Source of the DNA: Pyrrhoderma lamaoense
Taxonomy: Eukaryota > Basidiomycota > Agaricomycetes > Hymenochaetales > Hymenochaetaceae
DNA: 64,000 nt
Assembly: GCA_002794735.1 (NCBI GenBank)
Contig: NBAZ01000001.1
Coordinates: 1,550,001-1,614,000 of the forward strand
Direction: 5' to 3'
Positions 57,306-64,000 of this stretch are shown in pieces; the stretch's first letter is position 1, and each line of letters starts with the position of its first letter. A model generated the notes under the pieces. That model did not search any database, was not told where the DNA came from, and saw only the letters and a program-made list of their open reading frames with translations. The translations under genes and the position numbers were made by a program.

Positions 57306-58368
57306 TTACTCGACACTGGCCTTGTATTCCTTCCAGAGCGTCTGGACGTCCCTTCCAGTCAGCTCGCTGAACACCCTCTCCTCGTACTTGCCGTCGGACA
57401 TACGCCCATTGAGCTCGCGGACAAACCCACTCTTTGTCCCCTCAACCTTTTCATATTTCACCCGCGATATCAGCTTCCTCTTCCCACGTTCACGCGGAAG
57501 AAGATCAAGGCTCTTACCCAATCAAGAAAGTATCCCGTCGTCTGGTAGCCGTCATCCCACTTATTCCCGCCCCGCTTCCAGTGCGGCGCCGAAAGACCTG
57601 CCTTGAGGCGAACGTAATCTGTGTACGCCATCCAGATTCGGTAGCTCAGTACCCTTCTGACCACGCTCAGGGGAAATCAGAAAAACAAACCCGCGATGCC
57701 TTCTATCAGTCCGCCCGGACACGTCCCCTTCCCGTTGTTCTGAAAACAGTGCACAAGTTCGTGCACTAACACCCCAAGTGTCTCTGCACGTCCGCGGGCT
57801 TGACTCTCCTTATCCTTCGTACTGGCATTTAGGACGTGCTGTAAGCTCAGATGAATCTCCTTGTGATCGTCATCCAGCTCGCTCCCCTTCGTATATGCTA
57901 CTCCACTCATTTCTTCCAAGTATAAAGTCACAGATCTGACACTATCACGACAACCATATTGAATTAAGAATCAGCTATAGTAATAGTACATTCAATTGAG
58001 TTTGATAGCACTTATGCTCACTGTTTTGGACAATCGTCATGTGTGTATAGCCATTTATAAACCTCTTCTACCGCCCATCTCAGGTCCACAGCAGGATTAA
58101 GGGATTCAAAGAAAGCTTTTGCTCCTCTGTGTCCTAGATTAAGTACCTCCAGCCTCAGCTTCACATCCGGCCACGCCGGTTGAGGTGCCAAGTAAGCAGG
58201 TCGATATAAGCTGTCCGGTTCCCATTCCGTCTGTGGCAACCGCTGTTCTTGTTGTTGATTCGTATATGGAGGGGGTAGAGGCGATTGAGAAGGTGGTGGC
58301 TGAGGTCGTGATCTCTCCCCGGCTCTCAATAGCGAGGAAGAGAAAACGTCTGGCATGTGAATACCCAT
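57306..58368 (-). CDS. BSP (plant basic secretory protein) family metallopeptidase-like
   Basis: The N terminus is Pro/Gln-rich (RSRPQPPPSQSPLPPPY), followed by the domain WPDVKLRLEVLNLGHRGAKA, FFESLNP and VEEVYKWLY. Then come VRSVTLYLEEMSGVAYTKG and HKEIHLSLQHV. The zinc-binding HELVH of VLVHELVHCFQNNGKGTCPG is followed by LIEGIADYVRLKAG. Next are WKRGGNKWDDGYQTTGYFLD and the C-terminal EERVFSELTGRDVQTLWKEY. This is the conserved order of the BSP family, found in plants, bacteria and fungi. It has no N-terminal signal peptide, unlike the plant secreted members, so it is probably cytosolic. Four exons, all joins in frame. The peptidase activity is inferred. Confidence 0.85.
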
Positions 58369-59296
58369 TTAAACTACGAGAATCAAGGTTTACGGCCTAA
58401 GAAATGTTGAGAGGACTCGGAACTCGGGGATCAAATGGTTCTGATAGCTATTCCTCACAGAATCACAAGGAAGCAACGGTCTGCTTCTTCAATACTCTCT
58501 CTCTCTCTCTCTTGGGTCTCGATCAACGACAGTTTTTCCTAATTTGCTCAGATGTGAGATCAGCCTGTGAGTTATCGACTTGAGTTTGCTGAGTGTGATA
58601 GCTAGAGGTAGAATGGAAGGCAACAGGGATACGTGCAACTGGTCTTGAACAGCTCCAACTTGCTTCCGACCGACCAGAGTACAGCCACCGTTGATCGCGC
58701 TTTTCAAGTACCAAGGTTGAAGTTAAACATGTCTCCGTTATATAATAACTCAACATGACATCACTAATTCTGAAGAAAGTTAAAGTTCCGGATCGAGACG
58801 TCTATTTAGAGAGTAGAGTGTATTTTTTCCCTTTTCTTGTTTTTTATCACTTGTTATCTACAAATACATGTACGTGATATAACTACCATACATAAAAAAG
58901 AAAATGATGAGAGAGAGATTAGATTGATGAGAATAAAACTTTGGAAGGCAAAGCATGGCAAAACAGAATACGGCTACTATGGTCCAGGACTACAGTGAAA
59001 ATGAGGAAGCAATTATGGAACGTAGACCAGAAGCTCGAACTGTATATTCTATAAGTTAGGTTTAAGAGAGAATAGATGTAAGAAATATTCAATGGTAACG
59101 TGAATATGCGGGCGTACGATTGCGAGAAAACGAAAACAATGTTGGCAGTTAGGGGCAATTTGTAAAGCGGCTGATAGAGGGCAAGCTAACATGACGGATA
59201 CGAGTTTTGAGAGGTGAGCGAAGAAAAGAATAAAAACCAAAAGAGTTAAGAAATAAAAAGAGGAAAGCAATAATAGAGACTGCGATGGCACGAACA
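58369..59296. other. intergenic with a (CT)n tract
   Basis: No gene recognised. A (CT)9 run lies at 58495-58512 upstream of the BSP gene. The region next to 59296 is the AT-rich 3' flank of FCP1. Confidence 0.5.
58495..58512. repeat. (CT)9 dinucleotide tract
   Basis: A perfect CT repeat about 130 bp upstream of the BSP gene start. On that gene's strand it reads (AG)n, so it may be part of the promoter. Confidence 0.8.
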
Positions 59297-62200
59297 CTAC
59301 CCAAGCTCAGCTGCCATTTCTCTCGCCAAAAAGTCATCGTCGATTTCTTCTCCATCTTCTGACATTGCCTCGTCTTCGTCTTCGTCATCGTAACTTCCCC
59401 CACTTGCTACGCTTCCATTCCGACTTCCTGCTCGACTTCCTTGTCGACTTTCAACCTTGAAGTTTTGCAGACTTCCATTACCTCGTGCAGGGGTATTCGG
59501 ATAACTCTCAATCTCTTCTCCCATTTCATTAGTCACGTCAAGATCTCCCACTGATACAGTTAGCTTCAATTTTGACATTCCTGATCTGTCGGCTGCAATT
59601 TTCTTCCTCTTTGCTAAGGGTGATCTCAGTAATTCACGCTCGTCTATCAGTACACGTCCTCCAAGAGAGGGTTCAATGGGAGTCAATGAACGATGTCGTT
59701 TCCGTGGTCGACGAGGTGTACTTGGTAAGCTAAAAGATGATTTTATACACAAATAGTGTCGTCAGGCCAGTTATAAATGATGATAATAAAAGGAGGCCGT
59801 ACCTTCCAACATCATCCTCGGCCATTGATTCATCTTCAGAGAAGTTCGTGCTCCTAGCACTTGCACTCCCTACACTCCTAGTCTCGTCACCTTCTTCTTC
59901 ATCCTCCTCACTATCACTCTCCATCATTGCAGCCTCTACTTCGTCATTAACGTCTTGCCAATCTACACCGTCCAAATTCAACTCTCCACCTCCAGCTCCA
60001 TTCTCACTTTCTGCATCTTCAACAATTTCAGGATCTGGATCAGATTCTCGTCCTGTCCCTGCACCGACACCTATCTGTCCTAGAAGCAGTCTCAGTGAAG
60101 TGGACCTAGTGACGAGTTACTGAATTACCAGACATACTAAAGTTGATGTTAGACAACATGGCATCTTCCATGTCGTCTTCTGCGTCTCCATCTATATCTC
60201 CCTCACCAACAAGACCTTCAGGATCAGTGTCTGTAGAAATCGCATTTGGATCACTCGGGGGACTTGATGCTTCTAGAAGGGGTGATTTTGACCCCTGCCT
60301 CTCATCATCATCACCTAAAAAATAATGACTTTCGTCTTGTTTTCTCCATTGAGCAACTGAGTCAGTAAACCACTGGAACCAAACGACAAACACCCCCTCC
60401 ATAGCTTTAGCCTTCTCTACCTTCTGTGTTCCCCTCTATATCGTAGTTTTGACAGATAAAAACATGACAAATTACGCTCAGATAGCTAATACGAGAAAGA
60501 ACCAAACGAAAAGTACCTTTGAAGTCACCACGTGAGTCACTTCCTTTGTGAGTTCCTTGTGACAGGTAGCCCCGAATGCCCTTGCCATCCTCCATATTTC
60601 CGTATTTTCGTATTCAATATGCATATTAGTCGGTATAATCCCGGAAAATAGTATATGCACGTCTTTAAAGGTTTCCTTTCTGATATTCGGGATGATGTAC
60701 TAGTTTTAAATAGTGAGTTAGCCATTACTCGCATAAGACGTACAAGAAGAGACAGGTGCGACAAAAGGCTAAAAGCTTAATAGTACTGACCTTCACGTCA
60801 TATGGCACGTCGCGCTGACTTAACGACTTCCGCCGCCTATTTTGATTACTTTCTGGTATCCGATTGTCATACGCATTGAAGAATCGTGAATGCACTTCAT
60901 TGAGTAACTAAAAAGTTATTAAATACCAGTACCTTATTTTTGGGTAAATATTAAAAATGCCTAAAGACTTACCATTCCCACACGCTGGAGCTCGTCATCA
61001 TCATTTTTCAAAAGCGCTTTCCTATGATGTTTCACTTTGGTGGCTTCACTTTGTTGAGTCTGTGTTCCAGTTCCGTTCTGTGATCCGTCATCTCGAACTT
61101 CAGAAGATTCTCTATTATTATCATCTCCTGTATCTTCATCGTCACTTTCGAGTTGTTCTTGCTTCTTTGCTAAGGGCCGCTCCTTCATCTGTGCATCTAG
61201 TGCAATTGTATTGCGAGTAATCATCTCCTTCTTGACGGCAGACGGACGATCAACATCTTCAGTATCTACTTCATCAGATACATCATCCGATATAGAAGTA
61301 GGGGAAGGAGCCGACTTCTCTGGAGGCATCTCTGATGACTCTGGACTTGATGACGTACTTGGTGGGGGTGCTTGTGAGATAGATGAACCACCTAGAGCAT
61401 CGACTTTAGGAAGGAATGTTGAGTTGATGTCCCCGATACCAACAAAGAAATCATCTGCAATTAAATATATACGCATCAATACGCATTCTCTCTCTGAATC
61501 ATCAACGGGAAAAATACTAACAAGGAATAACCTTGATGAGATTTGGCGACCATTCCCAAACATCCGCTCGATCATCAATGATCACCACCATTGAGGTATC
61601 ACAAGGAAACAATCGTCTAAGACTCTTCTGAGTTAAGCCTTAAAATTATACGTGTCAATAGAGTGTTACATAAATTATAATAGCCGCTTACTGCCACTCT
61701 CGTCTCGACTCAGAATCCGCCCACCAAATATCCGACCATCAGGGTCTATAGCAGCACAAACCTCTTCGGCATACGCGCGGGTACCCATAGTGTACACATG
61801 CATTTCATACTTCGCTGCAACAGACGACAAGAATTCCTGCCAGCCAGGTCTGTAAGATAAAGAAGGTTTGTCGCTTGAAACATACATGAGGTAAATAGAT
61901 ATAACATACCTAGGCTTCACATAATATTGACAACCATCATTCTGAATACTTCTTTGAGCTTCTTTCCATCTCGACCTAGGGACACCAAAATTATCCGGAG
62001 GCAAACGAAACTTCTTGACGTCTTTCAAGGCTTCCCAATTCGGATTTACCTCATCTTCATAATCATCGCTGCTATCACTACTATCACTATCATCATCTTC
62101 AGCTAAGCTAGCTTTTGTAGCCTTCTTCTCTCCTCTTTGCCTTTGCCTCTCTTCCCAATTCTCGCCTTCAGAAATCCAATCCCCTACAGTAGGGTCTACG

Positions 62201-62794
62201 GTTGCATGAACTATGGTCTGATCGAGATCAACAATGAGTGATAGTTTTCGCGACTTTAGTAGATGCTGAGCAGTCTCTCTCTCTAATCTTTGTGCTTCTT
62301 CGAGCGAGACAGTAGGCCCTGAAGCAGAGTGCGTCATCTGGATCGTTGCACGAGATGATTCTGCTCTACCGGTATAATCAAGACTTGGAGGTGAAACGAA
62401 AATCTTGGTGTTAGCACACTCTCATCATCAAAAAGGAAACCAATAAAGTAACTACGCACTTTGTAACGTCCATCCCACATAGTGCACACAACCCATTGAA
62501 CTGCATTCCATGCTTGCATGGTTCTATTATGCGCAGTGCATGTCGGGACTTTGCACGTTCACGCGTGACCTTGTCTCCAACTCTGACGTTCCAGTCTTTA
62601 AGTTCTCCATCAAAAGTAGCATCCCAGGTACCAAAGCGAGTCTCTGGTTTTGCACCGGCGGGTTGATAAACGAACGAGTAGCTGAGTATCGGCTGTCCAG
62701 GTCTGACAGATTGCGCAGAGCGTATAAGAAGGGTACGAACGGTCAAAGGAAAGGTTAGGGTATCTGGGAAGAAAATCTCTGTCTCTGAGGACAT
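59297..62794 (-). CDS. FCP1: RNA polymerase II CTD phosphatase Fcp1
   Basis: Dephosphorylates the Pol II C-terminal domain to recycle polymerase. The N-terminal lead (MSSETEIFFPDTLTFPLTVR) is followed by ALRIIEPCKHGMQFNGLCAL with conserved Cys residues. The FCPH catalytic domain has LSLIVDLDQTIVHATVDP (DxDxT nucleophile), RPGWQEFLSSVAAKYEMHV and TRAYAEEVCAAIDPDGRIFG. It ends with VVIIDDRADVWEWSPNLIKV. A long acidic/Ser region follows. The BRCT domain spans DVHILFSGIIPTNMHIE, WRMARAFGATCHKELTKEV and VWFQWFTDSVAQW. Acidic C-terminal regions end at 59297. Many short introns are present. Domain order is complete, so the gene is full length. Confidence 0.95.
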
Positions 62795-63144
62795 GTTCCC
62801 AAAGTGTTAAGGGACTGGAGCCAAGAAATGGGTACTGCTATTTGATACAAGAAAGTGAAATGTGTGATGTTATACAAACCAATACAGAAGTAGTTGCGGA
62901 TCGGTGGCCTTGTTCTGTTAAAGTCTTATCAAGTATGTAGTTCCCACGCTTAACTGAATCTTCAAAAATAGGGACGTAATATCATTATCATAGCGTGACA
63001 TCTAATTACTACTGGAAAGCAAAAAGGGAAACAGAAAACAACAGGATGATAGCAAAAACGGAGACAAAACGACAGACAGACGCACAAACAGGAAAAGACA
63101 GCTTACATGATAACATACTCGAAAACTAAACTACAAGTGTTTGA

Positions 63145-64000
63145 CTAAACACTCTCGCGGTAAGGAGGTAGATTATGATTAGCACCCGGACCATATCGTT
63201 GTGTATCAATCCTTTGAGAGACGAGCTCTAGTACTCGCTCAATAACCCGTGGATCATCCGTTCTCATGGCGGACGTGTTATCGTGTATATGGGGTGAAGA
63301 CGTATCAGAAAGATTGGATTCAAATGGGTTGACAGAGGTCGGAACGGAGCGTGGAACACTCCTCTCTGGTCGCGATGGCATTGGGACCCTCGAGACATCA
63401 AAGACCTCATTAATACGGGATGAGGTCAAGGCTGTATTTTCTCTTTTCTCGATCAGCCTACGCCTACTGCTCCGTGCATCCAAGTCTCCTGAATCCATCT
63501 CCATAGATGAGAACGACCTGCGTTCTTCCGGCCAATATGTGTAAGGAGAGACATCTTCATTGCCTAGGTTATTTCTGCGGCGGAACCTATCAGGGAGAAA
63601 GATTGAAGTTGCAACAGATGAGCGATAATTCTCCTTCCTTCTTATACCCTTGCGTTTCTCTCGACGTTTCAGGTACAGATAAAGGGCGACCAATCCAAGC
63701 AACAACAAGGCGGCAATAATAGGACCAACGATGGCGCCAGAGTTAACTGATTTACTAGAGTTTGCCCTGCCATTGAAATTAGGTAAGAAGAATCGAAACA
63801 TAAAACACTGACTTACGATGAACTACTGGATGCAGAAAATTGTTTAACTTCCACCCTGCTGAGAGATACACTTTCTTCGTCACTCAGATTAGTGATGTTG
63901 AGTGTATGGGTGGAGTTAACATCAAGACCATCCTGATAGAACATCAGCATGTCTCCTAGGAGCCATGTTGACGATCCATTGAGTGTGCGCTCCTCGCCAT
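63145..64000 (-). CDS. single-pass membrane protein, partial (5' part outside window)
   Basis: The frame runs off the right edge. The extracellular part visible here has NGSSTWLLGDML and DGLDVNSTHTLNITNLSDEE, resembling the beta-sandwich ectodomains of many agaricomycete membrane proteins. A Ser-rich juxtamembrane stretch follows. The membrane helix is GAIVGPIIAALLLLGLVALY, then a basic stop-transfer LKRREKRKGIRRKE. The cytosolic tail is Ser/Arg-rich and ends RYGPGANHNLPPYRESV. One intron is seen at about 63772-63820. Function unknown. Confidence 0.75.

Noticed and set aside
59737..60325. Plus-strand open frames opposite FCP1
   Set aside because: They are Ser-rich antisense shadows of the acidic FCP1 exons on the minus strand.
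1..64000. tRNA genes, transposons, CRISPR arrays or telomeric repeats
   Set aside because: I saw no tRNA-like B-box or cloverleaf, no reverse transcriptase or transposase, no spaced repeats and no telomere motif.

Overview
The window looks like nuclear DNA of a basidiomycete fungus, probably Agaricomycotina. Genes are compact and broken by many short introns, mostly 50-60 nt with GT(A/G)..AG ends. The gene content is that of a filamentous fungus: chitin synthase, NTE1, a Zn2Cys6 regulator, a YABBY/HMG-like small protein, a Dal5-type transporter and basidiomycete-type orphan families. Species cannot be named from this. Nothing suggests a mobile element, CRISPR array, tRNA or rRNA gene.

Layout, left to right. 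1-3288: no convincing gene. 3289-6347: a triple-homeodomain regulator (-) divergent from a NOPCHAP1-like protein (+). 6566-14781: pantothenate kinase, gamma-COP and a CK1 delta/epsilon kinase, all (-), with an unresolved stretch between the last two. 16280-16707: a small duplicated Cys/His protein (-). 17221-31617: chitin synthase, NTE1, VPS33 and a YABBY-like protein, all (+). 32888-35815: an F-box/LRR protein ending in a CaaX box (+). 36061-41559: mitoribosomal mS45/Bot1 (-) with two probable C/D snoRNAs in one long intron, the EFM3-like methyltransferase (+) and an MFS transporter (-). 41924-44611: CCT7 (-) divergent from SF3b5 (+). 45499-54549: a methyltransferase (+), Lrp1/C1D (-) divergent from RAD5 (+). 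55468-62794: a Zn2Cys6 factor, a BSP-family metallopeptidase and the CTD phosphatase FCP1, all (-). 63145-64000: the 3' part of a single-pass membrane protein (-).

Most genes are housekeeping: CoA synthesis, COPI and HOPS/CORVET trafficking, lipid turnover, cell wall, splicing, translation, chaperonin, post-replication repair and transcription. They do not form a pathway cluster. Several pairs share short bidirectional promoters of 80-181 bp (homeodomain/NOPCHAP1, mS45/EFM3, CCT7/SF3b5, Lrp1/RAD5).

The most striking feature is extreme microexons. RAD5 encodes the core of its Walker A motif across exons of 5 and 3 nt. The MFS gene has exons of 7, 24, 16 and 7 nt. The Zn2Cys6 factor has a 15-nt exon inside the zinc cluster, and SF3b5 is built largely from exons of 22-32 nt. 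The triple-homeodomain gene carries an intron at the same codon and phase in all three homeodomains, a trace of internal tandem duplication. Four otherwise intact genes lack one nucleotide in or next to a short homopolymer, most simply read as sequence or assembly indels.
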